From NCBI GenBank assembly GCA_944548615.1, contig OX155952.1, positions 27,778,418-27,842,417 on the forward strand: a DNA stretch of 64,000 nt, in the 5' to 3' direction. Positions 1-11,916 of this stretch are shown here, in pieces. The position numbers and the translations under genes are program-made. The first letter of the stretch is position 1; every line of letters starts with the position of its first letter. The stretch is from Micropterix aruncella (lineage: Eukaryota > Arthropoda > Insecta > Lepidoptera > Micropterigidae). The notes under the pieces are model-generated. The model saw only the letters and a program-made list of their open reading frames with translations. It had not been told where the DNA came from and did no database searches.

Positions 1-496
1 CAACTATAAATGATAAATAGATATTCAATTTAATAGGCGACGAAGTTGCAGGCCGCCGACTGCTTTCATAATACAAGTTTAATCTTTTATGAATATGTCC
101 CGGCATTAAGGTGTCCCCGGGCGAACACGAGAACCACCCGGAGGGGTAGTAGGTGTGTGGGGGGGGGGGAGGGTTGAGAGGGGGCGGAGGCGTTTGAATA
201 TTTGAAAGTGGACCGCCACTGGATTAAGTGGATCGCCCCTGAGGATGGCTTCCCGCGCCGGACGATAGTCCCACCACTAACTCCCGCCTCGTTGCCTTCG
301 CTGCGACAAGCTACGCAACGCGACGGCGCGCTTACCTCTAACCCTAGTTAAACTGCGGTTAACCAAGACAAACTCTATCATAATAAAAAAAATGATTAAC
401 TGTGAGTTTGACTCGTGCGCCGAGGGTTCCGACTTTTCGAAAGTGGTTTTTGAAGTGATGGTACTGCTAATGATGGTACTGCTAATGACGGTACAT
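1..496. other. Non-coding stretch, no gene recognised
   Basis: Nothing coding is recognisable. The first 300 bases are relatively GC-rich and contain a G-run at about 159-186. Short direct repeats built on a GATGGTACTGCTAAT-like motif lie around 456-495, just before the left end of the inverted-repeat element that starts at 497. Confidence 0.4.
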
Positions 497-1319
497 GGTG
501 AGTTTTTAATTAGTGACGTCCTTGAATCAGTACGAGCAAACAAGCAACTTTTTATAAAAAAATAGAAAATACACAAGAAAACCTTTGTTTTAACACGCTT
601 TTATTAGGTCGACTTATATGTAACTATGTAATGGAATCTAAGGTAACTAATTTAACCATCTTCCAAGGATCGTAGCGTCATGAAAATTGGCAGCTGTATG
701 TAGTTCTGATGACAATACAATAATATGGTACTGTCGAACTGATCTGATGATGGAGTCGGAAGATATGAACTGGAACTTCATGATGGAACATCGTATCATA
801 GCTGTGTTTGGACTTGTTAGAAAAGTCTTGGAATAAACTTTGACCAGGATTAGGTTTCAAGGTCTGATGATGAAGCCGGAAGATAGGCACTGGCATTCCA
901 TGATGGAATATCGTATCATAGCCGTGTTTGGACTTGTTAGAAAGGTCTTGTAATGAACTTTGACCACAATTAAGTTTCAAGGTCTGATGATGAAGCCGGA
1001 TTTTTTGGTTTTTACGTGCATTTATAAAAGCGTGTTTTTAGTGTTTTTTTTAAACTATTAATTTATTATTTCAATTTCAACAATTTAATGTTTTGAAAAA
1101 TATTATGAAGAGATGAGTGCGTTGCGCTATCTGGCGGTAGGTAAAATATAACGAATATTCGCAATATTTTAGCTATTGCTAGATGGCGCAGCGCGCTCAA
1201 CGCTTGTTAAATTTCAATTTATCAGTCACAAAACCGAAAAAAAATACAAATATCAAAAGTTACTTATTTGCTCGTACCGATTAACCCACTTCAGGGATAG
1301 CACTATTAAAAAAGTCACC
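497..1319. mobile_element. Inverted-repeat DNA transposon (MITE-like), about 820 bp
   Basis: The left end (497-552, GGTGAGTTTTTAATTAGTGA...) and the right end (about 1255-1319, ...AAAAAAGTCACC) are inverted copies of each other over roughly 60 bp, with scattered mismatches. The interior carries a 120-bp tandem repeat and no intact transposase. Related sequence recurs at about 53790-54035, 54560-54660 and 61695-61775, so this is a dispersed family. The superfamily is not assigned, and no convincing target duplication was seen. Confidence 0.6.
743..994. repeat. 120-bp tandem repeat, about 2.1 copies
   Basis: The motif TCTGATGATG(G/A)AG starts at 743, 863 and 983, giving an exact 120-bp period. 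The two full units share most bases. The array sits inside the inverted-repeat element 497-1319; the minus-strand open frame across it is a by-product of the repeat. Confidence 0.75.
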
Positions 1320-2651
1320 TGTATTTCTGAACGCATTTTTGAGCCAGTGTTCGAGGGACCGAGATCTTTGATACGGCCTGTATTCACAACAGTGAGTTCT
1401 CATCGTTAGTCCCTGAATAGTACAATATGTATTCCTCGTAACTTCAATCCGTATTACATGGTCAATCTACGCCAAGCAACGTAAGCATTATAAACCCTTC
1501 ACCTGTTCATATGCAACCCAACACAACACAACTCCGGTTCGCGCGCTATCGACTACTGCAGCAGTGTCTAGCGGTCACGTGGAGGCTATTTAAGTCACAA
1601 GATGCTAAATAAATCTCGACGTGCAATTTCATTAACCTGTTAGTTTATTAATCTCATTTTCCGAGGTAACTTTACATTTCAATCGCGCAGAAAGCCGCCC
1701 GCCTGGGTTAATCTCGGTATTGCGCTGAAATTTCGCAGTGCCGCCGTTGAGGGGAGGGGAGGAGTCGCAACCAAGAGGGGGCAGGTTAGTCTCCAGCAGG
1801 TCTTGGCCGGTTGCTGACCATCGCCCAAAGCCCCTTACTTAAGCCCCCCAACTAATCCACGGCGTTATTAAACCAGAGGTGTTAACTTGACCCCCGGCCC
1901 GTTAGATGGCGTGCGCGGCTAATATTACCTCCCGAACGAAGAGAGCGGGCGACACTGGCCAGTGGCAACACCGGATAGCGGAAGTGATTTGAAATATAAC
2001 ACCTTATAATAGTAGCGCGGTGGAAGTATTAGTTAAACCGTTACTTTTCAAGTAAACAATAATTTGTAGCTCGATTCCATTTCCTAGAAATGGCAAGAGG
2101 ATTTTTATTTTTTTTATTTATTTATTTATTTATTTGGTAATTTACAATTATCTATAGTAAATGGAATGTCATAGAATGGAAATCCAGTAGGAAAAAACTG
2201 ATAACATGGTTTGCCAGAAACTGTTGCCAGTGATCTTACTTTAACGTTATTAATAAACACATGTGAGAACTTTCGTCTATTTCCTCGCGGTATAGATCCG
2301 TTTTCTCTCAACTAATAAATATTTACGGATGTATCTTTGGTTTCATAATTTAGTTTGTAAAATATTTTTCAAATAATTGCGAACGGTGTTAGTTATAATT
2401 GGCATAAGAACATGTTTTTCTAAAGAAATATGTATCTAATTATAAGTTCATGCTATTACTTACCTAAATAAATGAATAAAATAAAGAAATAAAAATGTTG
2501 TTAGTACATAGGAAACAGCAAAAATATCGCCTTAAATTATGGTCAATTGACCTTGGTAGAAGAGAGACGTAAAACACATTTATGACAATATTAAAATAAT
2601 GTTATTTTTATATACACATATGTACATATATTTATTCTATTTAAGTATTTT
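1320..2651. other. Non-coding stretch, GC-richer island at 1680-1990
   Basis: No supported gene. Bases 1680-1990 are GC-richer and non-repetitive by eye, in contrast to the AT-rich surroundings. They could hold regulatory DNA or an unrecognised 5' exon of dve, but no splice-linked coding sequence could be demonstrated. A short (TTTA)n tract lies at about 2105-2135. Confidence 0.3.
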
Positions 2652-2961
2652 TGGGCCCGATTGCGTTTCTTTGTGAACTAAAACTAAAATTAGTCTAATC
2701 GAACGAGACAAAGCAATACGTTAGAGCGGAATATGAAACGAGCGATCGTCGATAAATACTACCTGTCGAACTTATACTCGTCCAAATAAATTCGAGCATA
2801 TTTCGTGCGGTGTAAGATTTAGATGCTTTGACCTTCGCGGGCAGTTTTAATGCGAAAAAGTGACAACCAGTCATTTCACATTCCGCTCTAGCGTATTGCC
2901 CTGTCTCGTTCACACGGACTAATTTCCGATTTTAGTTCACGAAGAAACGCAATCGAGCCCA
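2652..2961. mobile_element. MITE with about 90-bp terminal inverted repeats, TGGGCCCGATTGCG end
   Basis: The first about 90 bases (TGGGCCCGATTGCGTTTCTT...) match the reverse complement of the last about 90 (ending GAAACGCAATCGAGCCCA). Both arms contain GAACGAGACA and an ATACG(T/C)TAGAGCGGAAT motif. At 310 bp the element has no coding capacity. It shares its terminus with the 735-bp element at 57625-58359, and a related half copy lies near 61220-61320. The minus-strand open frame 2695-2913 is only the inverted-repeat interior. Confidence 0.75.
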
Positions 2962-4570
2962 TTATGTACATATTATTACTAATTATTATTATTATTACCT
3001 ATTACTTATTGATATAATTATTTATTATTAATAATTGTTATTTCGTACTTAATAGTTGTGAAATTATTGTCTACTGAAAGTGTATTTTTTAATCTAATTT
3101 AATTCAGAAATGTTGTTTTAGAAAAGTATTTTAATAACCATTTTATTATTGGTGTTTTCCTTAGAACAGGCTCTGCATAGTTAGGAGAGACATAGAATAT
3201 GTTTATTTTAAATACTTACTATGTAATTTTTTTATCTCTTTGAGCGCACATTTAAATTGTTAAGGCGGACATATAAAAAAGTAAGTAATGTGGAATATAG
3301 AAAATTTGGGGTAATTTATACACTAAGACCTATTAATATTAATTCTTACGAGCTAGAAAATTGAATATAAAATTCATAATATAAAAGTGAAATTGATAAT
3401 ATAAAAACGTTAACCTTAACATAATCGTGAAAAAAGGTTTACAATTACCTAATATTTAGATAATCATAATTGCATAAAAAGAGTGAGAGAGTAAAACCTA
3501 ATCATAAAAATTCAAAATTAGTAAAAAATAAAAAATAATTAGATTACTCCTAGATACTGCTGGAAGATGGGTCCTCCGAATGACCGAAAGGTTATGAACT
3601 CACAAACATTCATAAAATATATAAAATGACCAAAAAAATGTAGCTTTAAAACGGTGAAATATTATTTTATTCTATCGACATGGTAAGCTCTCACTAAGGA
3701 TATGATAACAGCTTTCATGCTTTTTCGGAATCAACATCATTCTTCTTTCCTATTAAATTGAAGATTATGTATAATAATGTATGGTTTTCATCAGGACCAC
3801 ACACTTGAATATTTGTATTTAAAATTCAGATTTTGGTACGACGAAATATTCGCTCTCTCGTAATCTATTTTTTTATAGCATATGATACTTCTCCCAGCCT
3901 TTTTTATTCCGTCTCCTTTCTATTCACTTTTCGTATTTTTCATTAAAGAAAACAATGAGAATTCGCCATTATGGTCAAAAGCCTTAGTGCGACTTATGCG
4001 CTAACGTAGCGAACGAACTTCTTTGACGACAGAGGGATTCTAGAAGAAGATCAAAAATCCTTTCACGTTAATTGGCTCAGTTAATATTTTCATTATGCAA
4101 CCGGTTCGCTGCGAGGAATCGAAGCCAAGCGGGAGTTGCGCCGAGAGAGGAAACCTGCGCCAAAAAGCCCGCGCCTTCTAGCAAAGTGCTGCCAAAGCGT
4201 CTTGCGATTTTTTTAACGTAGCGTTTTTTTCCGCACATCTCTCTTTCCCGCCATTTCCCCCTGAATGAAATCAAGCCGTACAACACAAAACGAGGATTAT
4301 GATTTTAAATTTTCATTCGCTTGCGCCTTACTTGCACGTCAATAGGGAGCGGCGTCTATTTTGGATGTACCAAGACGGCCAAATCTCTATTGTCTTTCCT
4401 TTTTTTTTTTTTTACTTCGATGGGGGTTCTACAGTTTTATGAGACGATGCATAATTATTATCGTATGATTGTCAAGCTAGATGCTAAAAATGTCTATTTC
4501 TATTCACTTGTATTCTTACCAGTTCACTTGTATTCTTACATTTAAGTTTTATATAGAATTCAATTTTACA
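2962..4570. other. AT-rich non-coding stretch
   Basis: No gene, RNA or clear mobile element recognised. Sequence is very AT-rich to about 3550. A somewhat GC-richer part lies at 4080-4320. If dve has a promoter or first exon in this window it would lie here or further 5', but nothing supports a specific position. Confidence 0.3.
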
Positions 4571-4785
4571 AATGAGATAAAAACGAATTTACCACGTGTG
4601 GATTGAAGCACCCGACGTTTCGGTGGTGTTACAATCGCCGTTGTCTAGACTGAGTCGATTTTACCCTGGACAAAGGCGGATGCAACTCGGCCGAAACGTC
4701 GGGTGCTGCAAACTTCACGCGGTAACCTCGTTTTTATCTTATTTATAATGTCAAACAACCGCGTTAGTCTTCGATTTCATAGAAT
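4571..4785. mobile_element. Foldback MITE of the ACGTTTCGG family, copy 1
   Basis: Left arm GATAAAAACGAATTTACC...GCACCCGACGTTTCGG and right arm CCGAAACGTCGGGTGC...GGTAACCTCGTTTTTATC are inverted copies around a short centre. The right end continues ATAATGTCAAACAACCGCG(T)TAGTCTTCGATTT, shared with the copies at 28448-28563 and 40647-40850. It lies about 120 bp upstream of the first dve exon visible here, inside an intron. Confidence 0.7.
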
Positions 4786-4904
4786 TCATTTTGTACTGAT
4801 GACATTTTCATATTTGTAGTTATAGATATCATCCACTATCATCCACTAACATATTGAAAAATGTGATTTACTGAATCTGAAATCTTGTTTTTGTTGTTTC
4901 GCAG

Positions 4905-5093
4905 CCAAATCGTTGCCAGTACACTGCGTGGTAGAAGGCGTATCAGCATTGGATGATTCATCGCCTAGACGACGCCCGGCAGTAGAAACTGACAGCTACG
5001 TTATCATCCCAGCCGCTACAGCCTTCCACGAGCTTGTTACTGCAGCTCTGGTTCGACTAGGTTATTCACAAGATGCAGCAGCAGCCGCAAAGG
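4905..5093 (+). CDS. dve: dve, coding exon encoding first part of the compass/ULD domain
   Basis: Internal coding exon of defective proventriculus, a homeodomain transcription factor of the SATB/compass class. The acceptor is a pyrimidine-rich tract ending in CGCAG at 4904, and the donor is AAAGG/GTTTGT after 5093. The exon starts with two bases of a split codon and ends in phase 1. The translation begins KSLPVHCVVEGVSAL and contains SYVIIPAATAFHELVTAAL and LGYSQDAAAAAKG. This follows the pattern of the SATB1 N-terminal oligomerisation domain: a PV-CVVE strand, then a helix ending in LGYS-D-A--AKG. The open frame runs into the intron and stops at 5144-5146. Exons 5' of this one are outside the window or not recognisable. 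Confidence 0.88.
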
Positions 5094-5240
5094 GTTTGTA
5101 TATTATCATCTTTGTTTTAAATGTAATTATCTCATATTCGACCTAATCTCACGTTCTCGTATTAAAAGACTATTTGCCCTATGCCCTTGTTTGTTGAAGT
5201 AAACTAGTAAATTTAATGTTTTGATCGTTTTCCTTTTCAG

Positions 5241-5470
5241 GGTCGGTGGTCATAAAAAACTGGAAACCCCTACCCTTCGAACGCATTTCTGATGGTCCAC
5301 TGGCTACCGTCGGTGAGATCCTCGGTGAGCTAACGACTGTAGCGACTATCAGGATTCAGGTCTTGCGGCCGCGAGCGTCGCCGCTCCAAGATATCAAAGA
5401 CAAACTACTGAGGCTATTGCTGGCACATAGTCATGGGCTGTTGATGTCGACTGGATGCCCGCTCGATGAG
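5241..5470 (+). CDS. dve: dve, coding exon encoding second part of the compass/ULD domain
   Basis: It follows the previous exon after a 147-bp intron (5094-5240). Acceptor TTTTCAG/GG at 5240 restores the split glycine codon, giving AKG-SVVIKNWKPLPFERISDG. The remainder reads ATVGEILGELTTVATIRIQV and ends LLMSTGCPLDE. The W-P-P-----D-P-ATV---L order matches the second half of the SATB/compass domain, which mediates self-association in the family. The donor is GAG/GTTTGT after 5470, phase 0, which fits the phase-0 start at 22248. The conserved pattern ends near the exon end, so the domain is essentially complete across these two exons. Confidence 0.88.
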
Positions 5471-5848
5471 GTTTGTGAATTTTAGTAATATTTATGCTTT
5501 CAGAAAGAAGGTTTAACTCCAAGGATTGCTTTACATATATCAAAGTTACCACCGATTGCGTAATATGTACTACTAACTATTTATTTGTAAGTAGTGCATA
5601 TTACGCAGTTCTGAGTTCTAAGTTCCGCTACTATGTTTATGTTCCACAATAATTATTCCGTTATTTTCGTTAGCATTATATATTTGCCCGCAGAGTGGTC
5701 GGGTAGCCTGACTTTTTATTGTTCAGTGACTGACTTAGTTTACATTTTCAGTTGACTTGGGGTAACACTAACGTAATTACTTAAGAATTATTTCGATCGA
5801 ACGTGATTATAAGATATGCATTTACACGCATACACATATCGTAGCAAT

Positions 5849-6052
5849 CACACACATACATACATAATAAGCCACCCCATTACATTACACACACATTACA
5901 TATCACACACATATTAAATTACACACACCTTACACACAGATTAAGCACCCTCATAACATTACACACACATTACACATTGCACACACATTACATTACACAC
6001 ACATTACACATTGCACACACATTATACTACACACACATGATATTAAACACAA
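5849..6052. repeat. ACACACATTACA-type minisatellite
   Basis: Irregular tandem array of about 10-20 bp units built from CACACACATTACA, CATTGCACACACATTACATTA and similar variants, covering about 200 bp in the large dve intron. Confidence 0.75.
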
Positions 6053-6055
6053 ATG

Positions 6056-8587
6056 GATGTATGAGCCAGTATATGGCTGTGAACTGAAATACGCTTACCA
6101 GTACGCAAGCTTGCAACGAGCAACGTCTACCAGTATAGACGGCGAGGAAAGTGCGGGGTGAGCGAGCGGATCGCTAACGTAAATTTGTCGGAAAATAAAG
6201 AGCGAGCTATCGTCTGGAATCAATTGATTACAGAGCATCTAAATGACGCAGCGAGGATCGGACATTATATCAATGATCGAATAGTAACCTGGTCGTCGAT
6301 GCGCACCATGTAAGAATCGATTCATCCATATACACAACCAAACGGTGGAACTGAGTTCGGGGTTTCAACGTGTGCAGTAATGCATTTGGCTGGTCCCTTT
6401 AAGACTGACTCGTTTCCACTCTTTTTAGCATTGAACAGAGTGGAAACATAAAAGGAAAAGAGTAAAATATCCTGCGCGTTATAGCTTACTTGCTTTCGAT
6501 TTAAAGGCATACTCTATCCATAGTTTGTTAAAGGCCTAGATAGTTAAAATATACTTACGACGGTGCAATTTTGAACAGTCGATTACCAATCTCAACTGAA
6601 CCGCTAAAGAGAAGGTGCGTCTCTTCCGTAATTCTACAATTTGGTGATTTTATCCTGACGTAGACCCTGGCTGGGTATGTCAGATCCACTCGCTCCTCTC
6701 ACATCCAGAAAACCTGGCATCGTTTGAAACTACTTCTTTTTTCGTAGGCCACTATTTCCTTGTTTGGATCTTGCAATGATATTAGATTAGTAATTGGACT
6801 GGCTTACTGAAGATAGTGCCAGTGGTGCTACCTATATTAATTAAAAAAGGAAAAGATACAGCGCTACAAAAAATAATACAATTACATTTAATACATTCAT
6901 TTCTGGCCGATGACAGGTTGTCAACAATATATTCAAAGATATATGTGCACAGCGCCAACAGTAGGGAACTTCTTATATTTTGTGCTTCACATAACATAAC
7001 AAAAATATGATACTTTATATAAAAAGAGAAATATTTACAATAAAAAGACATTTCTTTTACATATGAGTAATGTTTTATTTAAAAAAAAAATAAGTCAATG
7101 AAAAAACAAATAAAATTAAGGTCTTTAAATCACTTAACAAAAAGAATTAATAAATTGTCAATAAAATAAATATGCTAAAAAAAATAAAGCAATCAAACAG
7201 TCTTGATGCTAGAACCGCGGTTATCAGTTAGGCCTAAACATTCGCAGGATACTGCAGATTGTTGCGTCTTCATACCACCTGCAACTCGATCTAGCGCGTG
7301 TTGTTGCGCTCGCCTTTCAATGTTACTAAGTACGTGCAGGTATGTTGAAATACGTTTCTACTTCAGCGAGCTGAATATATTTATTATTCGAAAGCACAGC
7401 ATGCATAACAAGCGACAGGCTTAAACCGGCGAAAACAATGAGAGACTCCCACTAATAAGGGGTTAAATATTAAACGAAGACCGGGAGAGTCGCACTGCTG
7501 CAGCACAGAGCTCAAAGAGGTGGTGGCGACTGAGGGAAGAGGAGAGGCGAGGAAGGGGAGGGGGTGATCCTCTCCCTCCCACCCTTCGTTTCCCGCCTGA
7601 AAGAACTGAGTCTTGGGATACGAGCCCGCGACAGAGAACTTAACATCATTGTTATCGTTATATTCCACGGTTTTCGCAGCGAACGGCTTACTGGCAAACG
7701 CTAATTATGGGAGATGCAGACGAGAGCGCGTTGCGTCGGGTAGTTTCGTTCAATGAAAACTCAACATTTTACATCGTTAAAGACATTCGTTTGCTAGTGC
7801 GCTAACAATTTATTTGTTAATGATGCGAACTTTAGCGGCCCGGTGATAGTGGTTAGGTCGCCGGATCTTACATTGTAAGGTCTCTTTTTCCGTTTGGATA
7901 AAATTAACGGAACTGACGATCGAATACAATAACTACACACACACTCAAATGTTACGAGTACACATAAATATAAAAACTTCATAGCAGGGGTGGCTGTAAG
8001 GGATTGTCGTATGATATTATACCCGACCATTGTTCACAACAGAGAATAGAAACAAACAAACAAGAAACTTTACACCTAAAGATAGCGGACCTGCGATTCA
8101 ATACAACTGATATAGGATGCGGCAAAAATCATATAATTTAAACATTTATAGAACCTATATACCTTATCAATGATAAAATTGAACTACCGTACAAATAAAT
8201 GCGAATCTACCTATCATAATCGTAGGTTTCGACCTATCGGGATCAGAATGCATAAATCCGTCTTCATCTCGGTTTTTTAAGCGCGTTCACAATACTTTAC
8301 CTTCTTGTCGGTAAAAGTATAAGTTCTGGCAGACACCACAGCTATTAAAAAAAAAATCTTGCTGATTTATCTTGATGCCGCTTTTCTGTTTAGTCAGCAT
8401 GTTAAAGTGTGAGGTAGATTTTTTTTTTAAAATACAGGTAAAAATAATTACCTTTTAAAATGTCAAATACACATACGTATTATTATTGCTTTCTGTGGAC
8501 ACCGTTCGATATTCACTGGTGACTATCACCGCTCTCTATAAGCGATGTGTCAAAATCACCTAGTATATTTGTCCACATGCTATGTTT
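6056..8587. other. Intronic stretch without recognised genes
   Basis: No coding sequence supported; the short open frames here are not protein-like. A purine-rich minus-strand patch lies near 7510-7600. At 7832-7960 a CGGCCCGGTGATAGTGGTTAGG segment is followed by sequence resembling the last about 80 bases of the window (AAAATTAACGGAA...TCGATCGAAT...CAATAAC), so this is a dispersed repeat remnant, possibly SINE-like. Confidence 0.35.
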
Positions 8588-8715
8588 ATACATATCCTGG
8601 AATCCTGTCCAACCTTACATGGGCTTGTCCCAAGTGGGTAACAGAATGAAATAAGCATAATCAATGTTTCATACCAATTAATTCTTAAATAAATAATAAT
8701 AATAATAATAATAAT
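8588..8715 (+). repeat. LINE 3'-tail fragment (CCTGTCC...GGGTAACAGAAT family)
   Basis: GGAATCCTGTCC...GGGCTTGTCCCAAGTGGGTAACAGAA is followed by AATCAATGTTTCATACCAATTAATTCTTAAATAAA and an (AAT)n tail. The same order occurs at 15180-15345, where it directly follows a LINE coding remnant, so this is a 3'-UTR/tail copy of that LINE family. Confidence 0.6.
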
Positions 8716-10020
8716 AGTTTTATTTTCAGTTAGTAATTGGAATAGAAATTAGAGAATAATAAATGAAACAAAATCACGCATCTATCAATCGTTACAGAAG
8801 AATAGAAAAAACCTCATATTGATATGAAATCAAACGCTGCATGGTTTTACAACAAACACTGTAAATGAACTTAATTGTACGACAATAGGCCTGATTACTT
8901 TCATCTTATCGATGCCGTTGAAAAAAGTAAACAATTTGTAGCGGGGCTATATTATCACAAATACAACCCTTAAAGCATTAGCGCCTGGTGCAATGATCTG
9001 ACGAAGGATTCAGGAAAGAAATCCGACGACGCAAACAACCACTTGAACAAACAATGAAACACCGAACAAACAAAATAATTTCGCAAATTAACGCTTAGCG
9101 CGTTGTTGTGCGATCAGACAGACTGAATCAAAATAAAACTAGATAAGTGAAAATTATTACGAAGGTACTTCACTTCACTTCTGAAACCGCGGTAGCCAAG
9201 CTGTTCCCGGAGGCATCGCACTAACTGCTGGAATTAGAAGGATGGCTGTATCAGCTCACCGTGGAAACCGGATCCAGACTTGGAATGGGCCAATCAAAAG
9301 AGAAGAGCGGGGTGGTTAGCGCACCATTAAGACGCACGCACTAGATTTATTAAATACGACCTTGTCGCTTAGCAACAATACGATAGTAGTTCACAACGGC
9401 TAAGGCGACGCGGCGCATCTGGATGCTCGCGACGTGGGAGTAAGTGTGAAGAAAGAGCGATATGGAGCGACAACATGATCTACGGGCGTCGTGACGTGTT
9501 GAAAATAAGCACATACAAATCATGATAACTAAGCTAATCTCAACCGAACTGCGACCTGTACACAACCTTATCAACAATAATTTTTAATCGCAGTTTCCAA
9601 TACGGTGAACGCCTTCACTTACTAAGGTCATCATCATCGACGAACGACCACGAAAATATTATAATATGTAAATATTACACAAGTAAATATAAAATAAAAG
9701 AAAAAATATGAAAATACTTCAGTCAAGTCAAGAGCATTGGAGTTGACCTATTACTTAACTGACTTGACCTATTATATTTGTCATTATTTCAAACAACTTT
9801 TTGAAGGATTTTTAAAAGCCAGATAGTGTACGTTGAAAAGTAGATAGTGCACATATTGTGTCCGTAAGGCTCGTTATGATTCTATCGAGTAATTCCGTTC
9901 TAGATTATCCTTCGAAATTCGTAGAATAAAGGCATACAATCATCCACTTCACCATCGCTATTGTGCCTGCTCTTAAAACGTTGCTTTAACCCGAGTATAA
10001 GAAGGAATTTATTAAATCAT
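8716..10020. other. Intronic stretch, GC-richer patch at 9350-9560
   Basis: No gene recognised. Bases 9350-9560 are GC-richer with no obvious repeat structure. The 75-codon minus-strand open frame there has no recognisable domain and is not called as a gene. Confidence 0.3.
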
Positions 10021-10520
10021 ATTATCCGTTGCGCCGCGCGGGCCACGTCGACGCCGAAAGCCGACGAATCGCAAAACCGAGACTTAACCCCGACTTTGGC
10101 CTCCCACGCGGCCCTACGGATCGGCAGCACATCACAAGCGCTAACCTCGCTTTTAATAAGATTATAAAGCATTATTTCATAGTATTAATAAGATCAAAAG
10201 CGTTCGTACATCTAAAACTCCTTTTAGCCCTCTCACCCGCGCCCCTCGCCTAGCGGCGCGCAGCGTCTTTACACAGATTAATATAAATATGGATATTCAC
10301 AAAACAGATTCGTCGCGATTTAAAAATGACCGACTCTCGCCTTTTATGCGACGTTGTAGGGCGTTACGGTACAATCTGGATATCACGTCGTACGACTGTA
10401 CGTCCTGCAATGTGACGCAAAGATTGCAGTATCGCAAAGATTTGCTGTATATTAATCGTCAGATCGTGGATACGCGCGACTTGTATAGACTTTGCATTCG
10501 CTATTCAAAATAATAGGTGG
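10021..10520. promoter_or_regulatory. GC-rich intronic island, candidate regulatory DNA
   Basis: Two GC-rich blocks (10028-10150 and 10225-10265) and a CG-dinucleotide-rich stretch to about 10510 stand out from the AT-rich intron, with no tandem or inverted repeat structure. Open frames of 68-74 codons exist but show no recognisable domain. This could be an enhancer, an alternative first exon or an old repeat; the function is inferred from composition and position only. Confidence 0.2.
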
Positions 10521-10897
10521 GGAAGGCTGTGGTGGAGGAAACATTTTTTCGCCATAGTGACGCAGTGTCAGTTTCGCAAGAAGGCAAAAAAGGGAATCGG
10601 TATTTTTTAAATTCACAAAATACTCAAGAAGTACCTATGCCACGTATATGCTGTTTCAGGTAAAATGTTGTGAAAAGCAGTCCGATTTTTCTTTTTGAGT
10701 ATTCCTTCCAGCCCCACACCCTCCCACTTCGATCTATTTTTAACCTCTAGTGAGCTTCAACAATATATATTATCATTTAGGAGAAGAGAAGGGAATAAGA
10801 AGATAAATAGGAAAGAGAGAAATTGCATTTGGTGAAACAAGGATCTAATCATTTTGATATTGGTTTTCATGAAATCGGGCCTAAATATGATTAGTTT

Positions 10898-11224
10898 TCA
10901 AGATCCATAGGTCGCATCGCATTCATCGAAATATTGACACAACCACTTTCGAGCAACGCCACGCCTTCCACCTAACCCTAACGCCCCGCACCATATGTCG
11001 CAGGTCCCAGCATCACGCAACGCAAGACGGCTCTTAGATATCCCCATAAAACCTATAAAACGGCTTTGCGACTTGATCTCCAGACCACAATAACGCAGCT
11101 GAAGAATCCGCAGCGGCGCGCGCTCACCACTCTTAACCCCACTCTTAACCCGACTTTTCGCATGTAGCTCAGCAGGCAAACGTTGACCTATCGATGTACA
11201 CTGCTTCCGTACGTTCCCGTACAA
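10898..11224 (-). CDS. Unrecognised 108-codon open frame, GC-rich
   Basis: Minus-strand open frame with an ATG, MYGNVRKQC..., ending ...FDECDATYGS. It is rich in Arg, Gly, Ser and Leu, with a near-duplicate RVKSGVKSG segment. The block is GC-richer than its surroundings. I do not recognise a domain. It could be a remnant of a repetitive element or a chance open frame, and its intronic position antisense to dve argues against a conventional host gene. Confidence 0.15.
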   Translation of the reverse strand: MYGNVRKQCTSIGQRLPAELHAKSRVKSGVKSGERAPLRILQLRYCGLEIKSQSRFIGFMGISKSRLALRDAGTCDIWCGALGLGGRRGVARKWLCQYFDECDATYGS

Positions 11225-11916
11225 TGAATAAAACGGTGCTGCTGACGCTTTGCAGTGCAGTCGCGCGACGTGATCTCGTGGATTTCGATAATTAGAAAGA
11301 AGACAAACAACTCTAATCTAAACAACATATTATATAATAATTGTTACATGCCCTATTTTTCCTATGCCAAAGGCCATTTTGTCTTTACTGAATGGACTAC
11401 CATCACTAGTTGGTGAAAACACGGCCAAATACCTTGGATTTATACACAACGACTTCACAACTTCGCAACTACGAAAGGCTAGTTTATAAGCCGCCTGCTA
11501 CACGCTGCAGCCAAGGCTATGCTCGACAACAATTTTATCAAAGATACGGCGGGTAATTCTGGCTGAACTAATACGTACGTAAGATCCAATCTGTACTACA
11601 CAGCAAGTGGCTGATAAAAGACAATAAAGTCATATATTCTGAATAAAGCGTATTAACAATAACACCTTATATTATGATATTAAATATCTCACTTAAAAAA
11701 CATTTATGTCAACATTTCAGCAACTATAACATAATTAATTAGAGGGATTCTACAGCTCGCGCTCCTCTGAAATAAAGATACAGCAAGCGCCTATCGTGTC
11801 ATATCTGTTTGTAAATCACACACAACCCTCCACTTAATCAGTGGTCTTGCGTTCGCGCCCCTTCCAGACTCCTTGAATTCGGTTATTCCTTTAAGCCGGA
11901 AGAATGGCAGGGTTAG

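Noticed and set aside
7832..7870. tRNA-derived SINE head (CGGCCCGGTGATAGTGGTTAGG)
   Set aside because: Only an A-box-like stretch is visible; no B box or tRNA fold was found, so no SINE or tRNA gene is claimed.
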